A DNA stretch of 64,000 bases from Kitasatospora phosalacinea (GTDB lineage Bacteria > Actinomycetota > Actinomycetes > Streptomycetales > Streptomycetaceae). This document shows, piece by piece, positions 51,821 to 60,918 of the stretch. Within the stretch, counting starts at the first letter, position 1. Every line of letters begins with the position of its first letter. A program made the position numbers and the translations under genes. The stretch lies in NCBI RefSeq assembly GCF_000716545.1, contig NZ_JNWZ01000030.1, positions 28,537 to 92,536 on the forward strand. The letters run 5' to 3'. Below the pieces are notes generated by a model that was not told the origin of the DNA, did not search any database, and worked only from the letters and a program-made list of their open reading frames with translations.

Positions 51821-52330
51821 GTGGTTCGCAGGCGGGAGGAAGCGCTGCCGGGGCAGAGGCCCGAGCGGCGGCTCACCAGCATCGACGGCGGCCGGGGCGT
51901 CGAGCAGCGGGCTCCGCGGGAGGCCGAGCGGGAGAGCGGGCGGGACGGCGCGGCCGAGGAGGCCCGGGAGCCGGGCGCCGAGCGCGAGCAGGCCCGGATG
52001 TGGCACGTGGTGCTGAGCGTGGCCGGGGCGGCGACACCGCTGCCCGAGCTGCGGACGGCGCTGGAGAAACTGGCGCACGACCACTCGTTCTTCCTGACCG
52101 CCCGGTACGCCGCGGACCACGCCGAGGTCCGCTACTGGGAGGAGGCGCGGGACCTGCACGACGCGGCGGCGATCGCGCTGCGGCTGTGGGGCGAGCACAA
52201 GGCCAGCGCGAAGCTCCCGGCCTGGGAGATCGTCGGCCTGGAGGTGGTGGACCGCCCGACGTACCACAAGCGGGTCGCGGAGGGCTTCGGGGATCCGCCG
52301 CCGCAGCCGGGCGGGGTGCACCCGTACTGA
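51821..52330 (+). CDS. Hypothetical protein between proB and proA
   Basis: 169 residues from GTG 51821, chosen because a full GGGAGG lies six bases before it. An alternative ATG at 51998 starts directly at the folded-looking part. The first ~58 residues are charged and disordered (RRREEALPGQR, ERESGRDGAAEEAREPGAER). The rest reads MWHVVLSVAGAATPLPELRT, FFLTARYAADHAEVRYWEEA, LHDAAAIALRLWGEH, VGLEVVDRPTYHKRVAEGF: a compact alpha/beta domain of ~110 residues. Similar small genes sit at this place in streptomycetes; function unknown. Confidence 0.72.
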   Translation: MVRRREEALPGQRPERRLTSIDGGRGVEQRAPREAERESGRDGAAEEAREPGAEREQARMWHVVLSVAGAATPLPELRTALEKLAHDHSFFLTARYAADHAEVRYWEEARDLHDAAAIALRLWGEHKASAKLPAWEIVGLEVVDRPTYHKRVAEGFGDPPPQPGGVHPY

Positions 52331-52428
52331 GCGCGCCGGCCGCCGGTTGCGGGGAACTTCCGCGGGGACGCTCCCGCGGGGACGTCTCAGCGGGCGAAAT
52401 GCGCGGCGGGGCGGGGCCGTCGGCTCGC

Positions 52429-52434
52429 TAGGCT
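52429..52434 (+). promoter_or_regulatory. Candidate -10 box of leaderless proA mRNA
   Basis: TAGGCT ends seven bases before the proA ATG and no ribosome-binding site lies between, suggesting proA has its own promoter. Confidence 0.45.
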
Positions 52435-52441
52435 TGGCGGC

Positions 52442-53749
52442 ATGAGCGATCTCACCGCCACCGCCGACAGCCCCGTCCTCGCCGCCGCGCGCCGTGCCCG
52501 GGAGGCGGCCGCCGCCCTGGCGCCAGTGCCGCGTTCGGCGAAGGACGCCGCGCTGCTGGCGATCGCGGACGCGCTGGTCGAGCGGACCGCCGAGATCACC
52601 GCCGCCAACGCGGAGGACGTCGAGCGGGCCCGGGCGGCCGGCACCGCCGAGTCGGTGATCGACCGGCTGACGCTCACCGCGGAGCGGATCGCCGCGATCG
52701 CCTCCGACGTCCGCAGCGTGGTCGGCCTGCCCGACCCGGTGGGCGAGGTGGTCCGCGGCTACACCCTGCCCAACGGCCTCGACGTGCGCCAGGTCCGCGT
52801 CCCGCTGGGCGTGGTCGGCATCATCTACGAGGCCCGGCCGAACGTCACGGTGGACGCCGCCGCGCTGTGCCTGAAGTCCGGCAACGCGGTGCTGCTGCGC
52901 GGCTCGGGCTCCGCGTACCGCTCCAACACCGCGCTGGTGGAGGTGCTGCGCACGGCGGTGGCCGGCGCGGGCCTGCCGGCCGACGTGATCCAGCTGGTGC
53001 CGGGCGAGGGCCGCGAGTCGGTGCGGGAGCTGATGCGCGCCCGCGGCCTGGTCGACGTGCTGATCCCGCGCGGCGGCGCCTCGCTGATCCGCACCGTGGT
53101 CGAGGGCTCGACCGTCCCGGTGATCGAGACCGGCACCGGCAACTGCCACGTGTACGTGGACGCGCGGGCCGACCTGGCGATGGCCGTCGGCGTGCTGCTG
53201 AACTCCAAGGCGCAGCGGGTCAGCGTCTGCAACTCCGCCGAGACGCTGCTGGTGCACCAGGACGTCGCGGACGCCTTCCTGCCGCTCGCGCTGGCCGCGC
53301 TGGCCGAGGCCGGCGTCACCGTGCACGGTGACGACGCGGTGCTCAAGGCCGCCGAGGGCACCGGGGTGACGGCCGTCCCGGCGACCGAGGAGGACTGGGA
53401 GACCGAGTACCTGTCGCTGGACCTGGCGGCCGCCGTGGTGCCCTCGCTGGAGGCCGCCGTGGAGCACATCCGCCGCTACTCCTCGGGCCACACCGAGGCG
53501 ATCGTCACGAGCTCGCAGCCCGCCGCCCGCCGCTTCACCCAGCTCGTCGACTCCACCACGGTGGCCGTCAACGCCTCCACCCGGTTCACCGACGGGGGCG
53601 AGTTCGGGTTCGGCGCGGAGATCGGCATCTCCACCCAGAAGCTGCACGCCCGGGGCCCGATGGGCCTGCCGGAGCTGACCAGCACCAAGTACATCGTCAC
53701 CGGCGACGGGCACGTGCGCGGCGAGGCCCGGCAGACCGTCGGCGGCTGA
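52442..53749 (+). CDS. proA: Gamma-glutamyl phosphate reductase
   Basis: 435 residues. It reduces glutamyl 5-phosphate to glutamate semialdehyde with NADPH, second step of proline synthesis. Aldehyde-dehydrogenase fold: [33 protein letters not shown], the catalytic cysteine region [20 protein letters not shown], and [19 protein letters not shown]. Start ATG 52442 shows a leaderless layout. Separated from proB by one unknown gene. Confidence 0.97.
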   Translation: MSDLTATADSPVLAAARRAREAAAALAPVPRSAKDAALLAIADALVERTAEITAANAEDVERARAAGTAESVIDRLTLTAERIAAIASDVRSVVGLPDPVGEVVRGYTLPNGLDVRQVRVPLGVVGIIYEARPNVTVDAAALCLKSGNAVLLRGSGSAYRSNTALVEVLRTAVAGAGLPADVIQLVPGEGRESVRELMRARGLVDVLIPRGGASLIRTVVEGSTVPVIETGTGNCHVYVDARADLAMAVGVLLNSKAQRVSVCNSAETLLVHQDVADAFLPLALAALAEAGVTVHGDDAVLKAAEGTGVTAVPATEEDWETEYLSLDLAAAVVPSLEAAVEHIRRYSSGHTEAIVTSSQPAARRFTQLVDSTTVAVNASTRFTDGGEFGFGAEIGISTQKLHARGPMGLPELTSTKYIVTGDGHVRGEARQTVGG

Positions 53750-53930
53750 CGCGCTCCACCCGCTGCCGTCCGCTGCCGTCCGCTCCCGTCGCCGGGGAGC
53801 GCGGTGCGGGGGTGGGCCGGGCGGTGCGGGTGGGGCGGGCCGGGCGGTGCGCGGCCGAATGCCGTAGCCCGTCCGGACCCGATCGGCGAGACCCACAGAC
53901 AAACGCCCCGGCCGGTAATACATTGAATCC
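53750..53930. repeat. Short tandem repeat region after proA
   Basis: CGCTGCCGTC occurs twice and a third time as CGCTCCCGTC (53761-53790). GCGGTGCGGG and GCGGTGCGCGG variants recur further on. TACATT (53919-53924) ends six bases before the next GTG and is a likely -10 box. Confidence 0.5.
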
Positions 53931-54557
53931 GTGGCTGAGGATGTGGGGGGCTCGCCGTACTCCGACGGCGCCGACCACGGTGGTGCGGACGACGAGTTCG
54001 CCACCGTGGTCTTCGACGAGAGCTTCGTCCGCTCCGCCGCCGTGCACGAGCCGAGCGCCCGGGAGCGGCAGCTCGCCGCCGCCGAGGCCCGGCTGGAGCC
54101 GGAACAGGCGGGGGCGGCCCGGAGCTACGAGTTCACCGAGCACGCCGAGCACGCCGGCGGGGGCGACGGCCTCCCGCTGGAACTGCGCCCGCTGCCCGGC
54201 GGACTCGACGAGGACCGCTTCTACCCGGACCCGTGGTCGGGCTGCGACCGGCAGGAACGGCGCGTCCGCCGCTCCCGGGTCCGCGCCTTCGACCCGCTGC
54301 GCGGCGGCACGGTCGCCCAGCAGCGCTGGCACCGGCCGGTGGCCTGGGTGCTGGCGCTGGTGATGGGCGTCGGCCTGGTCGCGCTGTCGGTCGCCGCGGT
54401 GTACCGGGGCGTCGGCGGGGCGGCGCAGGAGCCGCCGGCCCGGCCGAGCAGCGGCAGCAGCCAGAGCGGCGGCGGTCGCGGCGGCGGGGACCAGGGCGGG
54501 AGCCCGGCCGCGGTGCCGGTGCAGCCGTCCGCGGTGGCCGCCGGGTCCGTCGGCTGA
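53931..54557 (+). CDS. Membrane protein with FDESFVR motif, paralog A
   Basis: 208 residues from GTG 53931. Acidic N-terminus with DDEFATVVFDESFVRSAAVH near residue 22, then EPSARERQL. Middle region rich in R and W (ERRVRRSRVRAFDP). One membrane helix (~142-162, VAWVLALVMGVGLVALSVAA), then a short low-complexity S/G/Q/P outer tail. The next gene carries the same motif. Function unknown. The motif could be a docking peptide for a shared partner (inference). The start appears leaderless. Confidence 0.75.
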   Translation: MAEDVGGSPYSDGADHGGADDEFATVVFDESFVRSAAVHEPSARERQLAAAEARLEPEQAGAARSYEFTEHAEHAGGGDGLPLELRPLPGGLDEDRFYPDPWSGCDRQERRVRRSRVRAFDPLRGGTVAQQRWHRPVAWVLALVMGVGLVALSVAAVYRGVGGAAQEPPARPSSGSSQSGGGRGGGDQGGSPAAVPVQPSAVAAGSVG

Positions 54558-54645
54558 CGCTCCCCCGGGGGCCCGTCACCCGCCGTCGCGCACTCGTTGC
54601 CCGCGCGCCCTCGTCGCGGGCGGCGCGCGAGTCTACCCTGGTGTC

Positions 54646-55704
54646 ATGGGTGACCCGCGCGAGCCTCCTGGGGGCACGCCCGAGGGTGGTTCCAACGACG
54701 ACGAGTTCCGGTCCGTCGTCTTCGACGAATCGTTCGTCCGGGCTGCCCGGATCCAGGAGCTGTCCGCGCAGGAGCGGCTGGCGGGCGCCCTCGGCCGGGC
54801 CACCCGGCCGCGCGGCTGGGGCTGGCTGTCGCTGCCCCGGCAGGCCGTCGTCCTGCTGCTGGTGGTCGTGATGGCGTTCGCCGCCGCCGTCTACTTCGGG
54901 ATCAGCTCCCCGCGCGGCCAGAGCGCCCCGCCCAGCGGCACCCAGCTGACCGTCAGCCTCACCCCGCTCGCCCCGCCCGGGACGGTCACCGCGGCCGCCG
55001 ACCCCGGCAACCCGTTCGCCGGGCTGCCCGCCGGGTACGCCGACGGCCAGGCCGGGCTGGGGATGCCGGCCGCCACCGCCACCGCCCACTTCACCGGCTC
55101 CCAGGTGCAGCGGGCCCTGGACTCCGCCCAGCACTACCTGGTGCTCTCCGAGCTGACCCCGGCCACCCTGACCGCCAACGAGACCGCGCAGATCAGGTCC
55201 CTGGTCACGGCCGGCGAACTCACCCAGTACGACGACAGCACCAACTCGCCCCGCGACGACCAGCACCACGCCGCCACCGGCTGGATGGTGCGCTTCGACC
55301 CCGGGCAGGTCGCCCTGGCCACCGAGACCGTCAAGGTCACCGGGAACGTCCGGGTCGGCGAGCTGGACGGCGACACCCTGGAGGTCACCGCCGACCACAC
55401 CCTGGTGTACGCGCTGCGCCCGGCCGGCACCACCAGCGACCCCGCGGTCACCCTGTACGCGGTGCGCCGGGCGGTGCGCATCGACATCGACCGCACCGAC
55501 CTGGACACCGGCCGGCTGCGGGTGGTCGACGCCGCGGTGCAGGCCGGACCCAGCTCCTGCACGGCCGGGCAGAGCGACTACCTGCGGCCGGTGCTCGCCA
55601 CCACGGCGGGCGTCCGCCCGAGCAACCCGCCCGCCGTGGACCCGGCCGACCACGGACGGCCGGCCTGGGACACCTGCGGGGTGCTCGGGCCGATCGCCGG
55701 CTGA
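54646..55704 (+). CDS. Membrane protein with FDESFVR motif, paralog B
   Basis: 352 residues from ATG 54646 (TACCCT ends six bases upstream). The N-terminus has NDDEFRSVVFDESFVRAARI then QELSAQERL, matching the upstream neighbour. One membrane helix (~65-85, AVVLLLVVVMAFAAAVYFG) follows. A ~260-residue extracellular domain includes HFTGSQVQRALDSAQHYLV, TGWMVRFDPGQVALATETVK, LEVTADHTLVYALRPAG and two cysteines near its end (SSCTAGQ, WDTCGVL). No enzyme motif seen. Probably a surface protein; function unknown. Confidence 0.78.
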   Translation: MGDPREPPGGTPEGGSNDDEFRSVVFDESFVRAARIQELSAQERLAGALGRATRPRGWGWLSLPRQAVVLLLVVVMAFAAAVYFGISSPRGQSAPPSGTQLTVSLTPLAPPGTVTAAADPGNPFAGLPAGYADGQAGLGMPAATATAHFTGSQVQRALDSAQHYLVLSELTPATLTANETAQIRSLVTAGELTQYDDSTNSPRDDQHHAATGWMVRFDPGQVALATETVKVTGNVRVGELDGDTLEVTADHTLVYALRPAGTTSDPAVTLYAVRRAVRIDIDRTDLDTGRLRVVDAAVQAGPSSCTAGQSDYLRPVLATTAGVRPSNPPAVDPADHGRPAWDTCGVLGPIAG

Positions 55705-55712
55705 CGCCGGGC

Positions 55713-55764
55713 GGGCCGGGTCCGGCGGGGCGGGGCCGCGGTGGGCCGGGTCCGGCGGGGCGGG
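55713..55764. repeat. Tandem 22-bp repeat between convergent genes
   Basis: A 22-base unit beginning GGGCCGGGTCCGG occurs at 55713 and again at 55743 (period 30). It separates the convergent 54646 gene and M48 gene, where no clear terminator hairpin is seen. Confidence 0.6.
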
Positions 55765-55778
55765 ACCGTGCCGGCCCG

Positions 55779-56861
55779 TCAGCCCTGGGAGTCGCCGCCG
55801 TCCGTGCCCTCGCTGCCGCCGCCGCTGCCGTTGCTGCGGCCGGCGCCGGTGAAGGTGTCGCGGAGCTTGCCGCCGACCGTGCCGACGCCGTTGCCCAGGT
55901 CGCGCAGCAGGCCCATCAGCGGGTCCTTGCTCTCCTTCATCGACTGCGAGTACGACTCGGCGGCGGCCTTCCACTGCGCGCTGACCGAGGCGTCCGGGTC
56001 GTCACCGCGGCGCGGGTACGCCCCGGCCAGGATCGAGCGGTACTCCTCGCTCTCCGCCCACTTCTTCAGCTTGGCCACCCGCACCACCGCGAACGGGTGC
56101 GACTGCGGCAGCACCTGGAGCAGCTTCAGCACGCTGTCGCGCAGGTCGCCGGCCTTGTCGTACTCGGCGGCCTGCTCCAGGAACGCGTCCACGTTCATCT
56201 CGGCCATGTGCGCGCCGCCGGCCAGCTTCATCAGCGACCGCATCGACGCCTGCAGGTCCTGTCCCGCCAGCAGACCGGCCCGGTCGCTGGACAGTTCGGC
56301 CTTGCGGAACCACTCCTTGAGCGCGGTGATCAGCGCCATGATCGCCAGGTTGCCCAGCGGTATCCAGGCGATCCGGGTGGCCAGGTTGGTGAGGATCAGC
56401 AGCATCGTCTGGTAGACGGCGTGCCCCGACATCGCGTGACCGACCTCGTGGCCGATCACCGCGCGTAGCTCCTCCTCGTCCATCAGCTCGACCAGGCCGG
56501 TGGTGACCACGATCACCGGGGTGTCCATGCCGATGCAGTACGCGTTGACCTTCGGGTCCTGGGAGACGTACAGGTCCGGGACCTTGTCCAGGTCCAGGAT
56601 GTACGCGGCGTCCCGCACCATGTCGTACAGCTCCGGGAACTGACGCTCCGACGTCTTGACCGCGGTGGCCAGGAACATCAGGCGCACGCTGCGCTCGGAC
56701 ACCAGGCCGGCCAGCTTCTTCAGGACGTCGTCGAAGCCGCTGAGCTTGCGCATCGCCACCAGCCCGGAGCGGTCCGCCGGGTGCTCCCAGGCCCGGGTGG
56801 AGATCTCCGGGAAGCGCTGGCGTCGGCGGCTCGGCGCGGAACCCTTGGTCATGTCGGTCAT
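55779..56861 (-). CDS. M48-family zinc metalloprotease
   Basis: 360 residues from ATG 56861, preceded by GGAGAGG; the open frame extends upstream but without a better start. The zinc motif HEVGHAMSGHAVYQT is near residue 137, and the third ligand region is SSDRAGLLAG about 70 residues later. One hydrophobic stretch between them (LLILTNLATRIAWIPLGNLA) probably anchors it. It lacks the multiple N-terminal helices of HtpX or Ste24 and belongs to the shorter M48 group. The C-terminus is G/S-rich and disordered. Likely a membrane protein quality-control protease (inferred). Confidence 0.88.
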   Translation of the reverse strand: MTDMTKGSAPSRRRQRFPEISTRAWEHPADRSGLVAMRKLSGFDDVLKKLAGLVSERSVRLMFLATAVKTSERQFPELYDMVRDAAYILDLDKVPDLYVSQDPKVNAYCIGMDTPVIVVTTGLVELMDEEELRAVIGHEVGHAMSGHAVYQTMLLILTNLATRIAWIPLGNLAIMALITALKEWFRKAELSSDRAGLLAGQDLQASMRSLMKLAGGAHMAEMNVDAFLEQAAEYDKAGDLRDSVLKLLQVLPQSHPFAVVRVAKLKKWAESEEYRSILAGAYPRRGDDPDASVSAQWKAAAESYSQSMKESKDPLMGLLRDLGNGVGTVGGKLRDTFTGAGRSNGSGGGSEGTDGGDSQG

Positions 56862-56994
56862 TGAGTACCTCTCCTGGATCGACGCCGGCACCGGCACCTG
56901 TGGCCGGCCCCCGCTGCTTTCCACTTCAACGTCGGTGTGTCCGTACTCGTCCCCGCGGTCACGCTACGCCGTCCGCCCCCCGGCCCGGGAGACG

Positions 56995-57044
56995 GGGACC
57001 GGGGGAGCCGGGGAGACCGGGGACCGGGGGAGCCGGGGAGACCG
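56995..57044. repeat. Two tandem 25-bp repeats
   Basis: A 25-base unit (GGGACCGGGGGAGCC...) is repeated exactly at 56995-57019 and 57020-57044, then starts a third time. Purine-rich, non-coding, upstream of the 57136 gene. Confidence 0.7.
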
Positions 57045-57135
57045 GGGCACCCCGCGGGCGACCCGGGACGCCGGGGCCGGGAACGGCGGTAAACGGGACT
57101 ACCCTGGCTCTGCCGTACCGAACAAGGAGTCCGTG

Positions 57136-57363
57136 ATGTCCACTGCCGCCCTGGTCCAGCTCGCCGGACCGATCTCCAGCGCGAACGGCCCCGGTCTGTT
57201 CCTGCGGTTCATCCTGATCGCCTCCTTCGTCGGAGTCGGCCTGATGGTGTGGGCGCTGGCCCGGGCCGGCCGCGACGGCGCCAAGCGCGACGCGGAGCGC
57301 CAGGCGGCCCGTGAGACCGAACCGGCCGCGACGGCCGGGCGCACCGCCGACGACCTGGGCTGA
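57136..57363 (+). CDS. 75-residue single-pass membrane protein
   Basis: ATG 57136 with AAGGAG upstream. One helix (~22-42, LFLRFILIASFVGVGLMVWA) is followed by a basic, then polar tail (RDGAKRDAERQAARETEPAA). Begins MSTAALVQLAG, much like the 49-residue protein at 57603 (MSTAALPAIVHLA). Function unknown. Confidence 0.65.
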   Translation: MSTAALVQLAGPISSANGPGLFLRFILIASFVGVGLMVWALARAGRDGAKRDAERQAARETEPAATAGRTADDLG

Positions 57364-57602
57364 CGCGGGCCGTCCCGGTGGTCCGGGCCCGACGGCCGGG
57401 GCCGCCGGAGGACCGTCCCGGGCCCCGTGGAGGCGCGTCCGGGGCCTCGCGGAGGCGTGAGCGGCCGGACGGCGGCTCACGAGTGGTCAGACGCGGTGGG
57501 CCGCCGCGCGGTTGCGTGTCGGGCCCCCGTACGATGAGCGCGCGGGCCGTACGGTCCGTGACCGCCTGGTCCTCACCCCGAGCCGAGAAGGTCCCGCCGA
57601 TC

Positions 57603-57752
57603 ATGAGCACTGCTGCCCTGCCCGCCATCGTCCACCTCGCCGAAGAGGGCGGTAACCACGACAGCCTCAACCCCCTGCTGACGGGCGGCTCGGCGCTGTT
57701 CATCCTGCTGCTCCTGCTGTTCATCACCACCCGCTTCAACCGCGACCGCTGA
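57603..57752 (+). CDS. 49-residue single-pass membrane protein
   Basis: ATG 57603, with GAGAAGG about ten bases upstream. N-terminal polar part (MSTAALPAIVHLAEEGGNHD), then one helix (LFILLLLLFITTRF) and a short NRDR end. Tiny proteins of this form are common before nadD in streptomycetes. Function unknown. Shares its first six residues with the gene at 57136. Confidence 0.65.
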   Translation: MSTAALPAIVHLAEEGGNHDSLNPLLTGGSALFILLLLLFITTRFNRDR

Positions 57753-57806
57753 CCGGCCGCGCCGCCGCCCCGCCCGCCGCGCGCCCGCGGCCCCCGGGGT
57801 GGCGGA

Positions 57807-57856
57807 GCGCGGTGCGTCCGGGGCCCGCGAGGCTGCGGGGCGCGGTGCGTCCGGGG
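57807..57856. repeat. 17-bp direct repeat before nadD
   Basis: GCGCGGTGCGTCCGGGG occurs at 57807-57823 and 57840-57856 (period 33). Flanking GGCCCC/GGGGCC blocks allow hairpins, possibly the terminator of the small gene. Confidence 0.55.
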
Positions 57857-57909
57857 GCCGCTGACGGGCGGAATCCCCGGTACATCCGCGTCGCGTAAGG
57901 TGTGGCGCC

Positions 57910-58590
57910 ATGAGAGAGCAGGTCGAGACCCCCGGGACGAACGTGGCGCCGGACACCTCCGCGCCGGGCAGCCCGGTTCCGGACGGCGGTCCGCGCAGGC
58001 GACGACGGCTGGGCGTGATGGGCGGCACCTTCGACCCCATCCACCACGGGCACCTGGTCGCCGCGAGCGAGGTGGCGAGCGCCTTCCAGCTGGACGAGGT
58101 GATCTTCGTCCCCACCGGGCAGCCCTGGCAGAAGTCCGACCGGCAGGTCTCGCCGGCCGAGGACCGCTACCTGATGACCGTCATCGCCACCGCCGAGAAC
58201 CCCCAGTTCTCGGTCAGCCGGATCGACATCGACCGCGACGGCCCCACCTACACCGTCGACACCCTGCGCGAGCTGCGCGGCCTGCACCCCGACGCCGAGC
58301 TCTTCTTCATCACCGGCGCCGACGCCCTCGCGCAGATCATCTCCTGGCGCTCCTCCGAGGAACTCTTCGCCCTCGCGCACTTCATCGGCTGCACCCGGCC
58401 GGGCCATACTCTCTCCGACACCGGCCTGCCGGTCGGCGGCGTCTCGCTGGTCGAGGTGCCCGCGCTCGCCATCTCCTCCACCGACTGCCGGGTGCGCGTC
58501 GCCAAGGGCGAACCCATCTGGTACCTGGTGCCGGACGGCGTGGTCCGATACATCCACAAGCGGGCGCTCTACGCGTCGGCCCGGCCTTGA
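57910..58590 (+). CDS. nadD: Nicotinate-nucleotide adenylyltransferase
   Basis: 226 residues from ATG 57910. It adenylates nicotinate mononucleotide on the way to NAD. Nucleotidyltransferase motif [20 protein letters not shown] near residue 42 (HxGH). [20 protein letters not shown] and the C-terminal [20 protein letters not shown] are family motifs. The first ~35 residues are a disordered extension. TAAGGT (57896-57901) ends eight bases before the ATG, so the mRNA may be leaderless. Followed by the LytR_C gene after 19 bases, then rsfS. Confidence 0.96.
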   Translation: MREQVETPGTNVAPDTSAPGSPVPDGGPRRRRRLGVMGGTFDPIHHGHLVAASEVASAFQLDEVIFVPTGQPWQKSDRQVSPAEDRYLMTVIATAENPQFSVSRIDIDRDGPTYTVDTLRELRGLHPDAELFFITGADALAQIISWRSSEELFALAHFIGCTRPGHTLSDTGLPVGGVSLVEVPALAISSTDCRVRVAKGEPIWYLVPDGVVRYIHKRALYASARP

Positions 58591-58609
58591 TGCCCCCAGG
58601 AGGGACGAC

Positions 58610-60799
58610 GTGACCGGAACGTCCGACGACCAGAACTGGTTCGGCCAGCAGCCCCAGCCCCAGCCCCAGCCCCAGCAGCCCCGTCCGCCCCGCCCCGAGC
58701 AGCCGCAGCCCGGCTACTACGCGCAGCAGCAGGGGTACGACGGGTACGAGGGCTACGAGCAGCAGCAGGCGTACGGGCAGCAGGGGCAGGCGCAGGGACA
58801 GCAGCCGCCGTACCCGCCGCAGCAGCCGCCGCCGGCGCAGACGTACGGGCAGGGCGGCCAGTACGAGCAGCAGTACGACCAGTACGGCGCCCAGCAGCAG
58901 CAGTACCAGCAGCAGTCCCAGCAGGGGCAGGGGCCTGGGGCGTACCCGCAGCAGGACCCTTACGGCGGCGGGCAGCAGGCCGCCGCCGGGTACCCGGCGC
59001 AGGGCTACGAGCAGACGGGGTACGGGCAGGGCGGCCAGTACGAGCAGGGCGGGTACGGGCAGCCCGGGTACGAGCAGGGCTACGAGCAGTCCGGGTACGG
59101 GCAGGGCGGCCGGTACGAGCAGGGCGGGTACGGGCCGCAGGGGTTCGAACAGGGCGGCTACGAGGGGCAGTTCGGCGGGCAGCAGGGCGGGGACGGGTAC
59201 GGGCGGCAGTCCTACGACCCCTACTACGGACAGCAGCAGCCGGGGCAGGGCGCCGGGCAGGTGCCGGGCCAGACGTCCGGGCAGGGGTCTGGGCAGGCGA
59301 CCGGGCAGGCTTCCGCGCGGGTGGCGGGGCGTTCGGCGGCCGCGGCTTCTGCTGCCGGTGCCGGTGCCGGTGCCGGTGCTGGTGCCGGGGCCGGCGCGGT
59401 GGTGCCGCCGCGGGCGCGTCCGGGGGCCGCGGCCGCGGCCGCTCCGGCTTCGGCGGGTGGCGCGGCGGACGCGCCGGTGGAGGAGCCGTCCGAGCTGGTC
59501 GGCGGGCGGGCGGCGGCCGCGGCTGCCGCCCGGGCGAAGGCCAAGGGCGGGGATTCGTACACCACGGGCGAGTTCAGCTTCGTCGACGAGCAGACGGAGG
59601 AGTCCGAGGACGCGATCGACTGGCTGAAGTTCGCCGAGTCGCGCAGCGAGGTACGGGCCGAGCGCCGGCGGCGGTTGCGCAACCGGCTGCTCTCGCTGGT
59701 GGTGGTGTTGGCGGTGCTGGTGGCCGGCGGGGCGGGCTACCTGTGGTGGAGCGGGAAGATCGGCGGCGGTGACGACGCGGAGGCGGCGGTCGGCGGCCGG
59801 TACGTCAACGTGGTGCACCTGCGCGACCCGCAGGGCAAGGTCACCACCGCGCTGCTGGTCGACGACGAGGGCGGCAAGAAGGCGACCGTGCTGCTGCTGC
59901 CGGACACCCTGCAACTGCCCAGCAGCGGAGCGTCCTCCACCACCACGGTCGGCAAGTCCCTGGACGAGATCGGCGCCTCCGCGACCCGCGACGGCCTGTC
60001 CGCGGTGCTCGGCGCCAAGGTGGCCGGCACCTGGCGGTTGGACACCCCCTACCTGCTGCTGCTGGTCTCCCAGCTCGGCGGCATCAAGGTGGACACCAAC
60101 GCCGAGGTGCGCGAGGACAACAAGGTGCTCGCCGCGGCGGGCAAGGACGTCCTGCTGAACGGGCACGCCGCCGTCGCCTACGCGACCCTGCAGGCGCCGG
60201 GGGAGAACCGGGACGCCCAGCTCGCCCGCTTCGGGCAGGTGATGGCCGCGCTGATCAACACCATGCCGACCACCATGGCGGACGCCACCGACGACGTGCA
60301 CCGGATGAACTCGGTCGCCGACCCGTCGCTCCCGGAGGAGGCACTGGCCGGCGTGCTGGTCAACATGGCCAAGCAGGCGAAGGCGGGACACCTGGCCACC
60401 GCCACGCTCACCGCCAAGGCCGACGGCACCCTGGACGACGCCACCGCGGGCAAGCAGGTGAAGGAGATCCTCGGCGGCACCATCGGCAAGGCCAAGGGCA
60501 GCGGCGGTGCCACCCGCGTCGCCGTGGTCAACGCCTCCGGCAGCGACACCACGTCGGTCGCCGCGCAGGCCGCGGTCACCAACACCGGCATGGACGTGCT
60601 GCCCTCCACCGCGAAGGCGCCGGACCAGGCGGCCTCCGAGATCCGCTACACCGACGACGCCGCACGGCCCGCGGCCCTCACCCTGGCCACCAGCCTGGGC
60701 CTGCCGGACTCCGCGGTGAAGAAGGTCACCGACGCGCAGAACGCGGACCTGGTGCTGGTGGTCGGCAAGGACTACCAGCCGCCGGCGCAGAAGCAGTAA
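58610..60799 (+). CDS. LCP-like membrane protein with LytR_C domain and Q/G/Y-rich N-terminus
   Basis: 729 residues from GTG 58610 with CAGGAGGG upstream. Residues 1-~230 are low-complexity Q/G/Y/P, with repeats such as YGQGGQYEQGGYGQ. An A/G-rich spacer, then a conserved cytoplasmic piece (SEDAIDWLKFAESRSEVRAE) and one membrane helix (~357-378). The extracellular part resembles a reduced LytR-CpsA-Psr region (VVHLRDPQGKVTTALLVDDE, LLLPDTLQL) and ends in a LytR_C domain (~636-722, TRVAVVNASGSDTTSVAAQA). The arginines that bind lipid phosphate in active LCP enzymes are not evident, so a wall-binding rather than transferase role is possible. Confidence 0.82.
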   Translation: MTGTSDDQNWFGQQPQPQPQPQQPRPPRPEQPQPGYYAQQQGYDGYEGYEQQQAYGQQGQAQGQQPPYPPQQPPPAQTYGQGGQYEQQYDQYGAQQQQYQQQSQQGQGPGAYPQQDPYGGGQQAAAGYPAQGYEQTGYGQGGQYEQGGYGQPGYEQGYEQSGYGQGGRYEQGGYGPQGFEQGGYEGQFGGQQGGDGYGRQSYDPYYGQQQPGQGAGQVPGQTSGQGSGQATGQASARVAGRSAAAASAAGAGAGAGAGAGAGAVVPPRARPGAAAAAAPASAGGAADAPVEEPSELVGGRAAAAAAARAKAKGGDSYTTGEFSFVDEQTEESEDAIDWLKFAESRSEVRAERRRRLRNRLLSLVVVLAVLVAGGAGYLWWSGKIGGGDDAEAAVGGRYVNVVHLRDPQGKVTTALLVDDEGGKKATVLLLPDTLQLPSSGASSTTTVGKSLDEIGASATRDGLSAVLGAKVAGTWRLDTPYLLLLVSQLGGIKVDTNAEVREDNKVLAAAGKDVLLNGHAAVAYATLQAPGENRDAQLARFGQVMAALINTMPTTMADATDDVHRMNSVADPSLPEEALAGVLVNMAKQAKAGHLATATLTAKADGTLDDATAGKQVKEILGGTIGKAKGSGGATRVAVVNASGSDTTSVAAQAAVTNTGMDVLPSTAKAPDQAASEIRYTDDAARPAALTLATSLGLPDSAVKKVTDAQNADLVLVVGKDYQPPAQKQ

Positions 60800-60918
60800 C
60801 GACGGTGCGGCCGCGGCCGCACCACCGTGATCGGGGCCCGGGCGGAAAACGCTCCGGGGCTCCGTCGCGTTCGTGAGATCCTGGGAGGGTATCCCCACAG
60901 CCGATCCGGAAGAGCATC

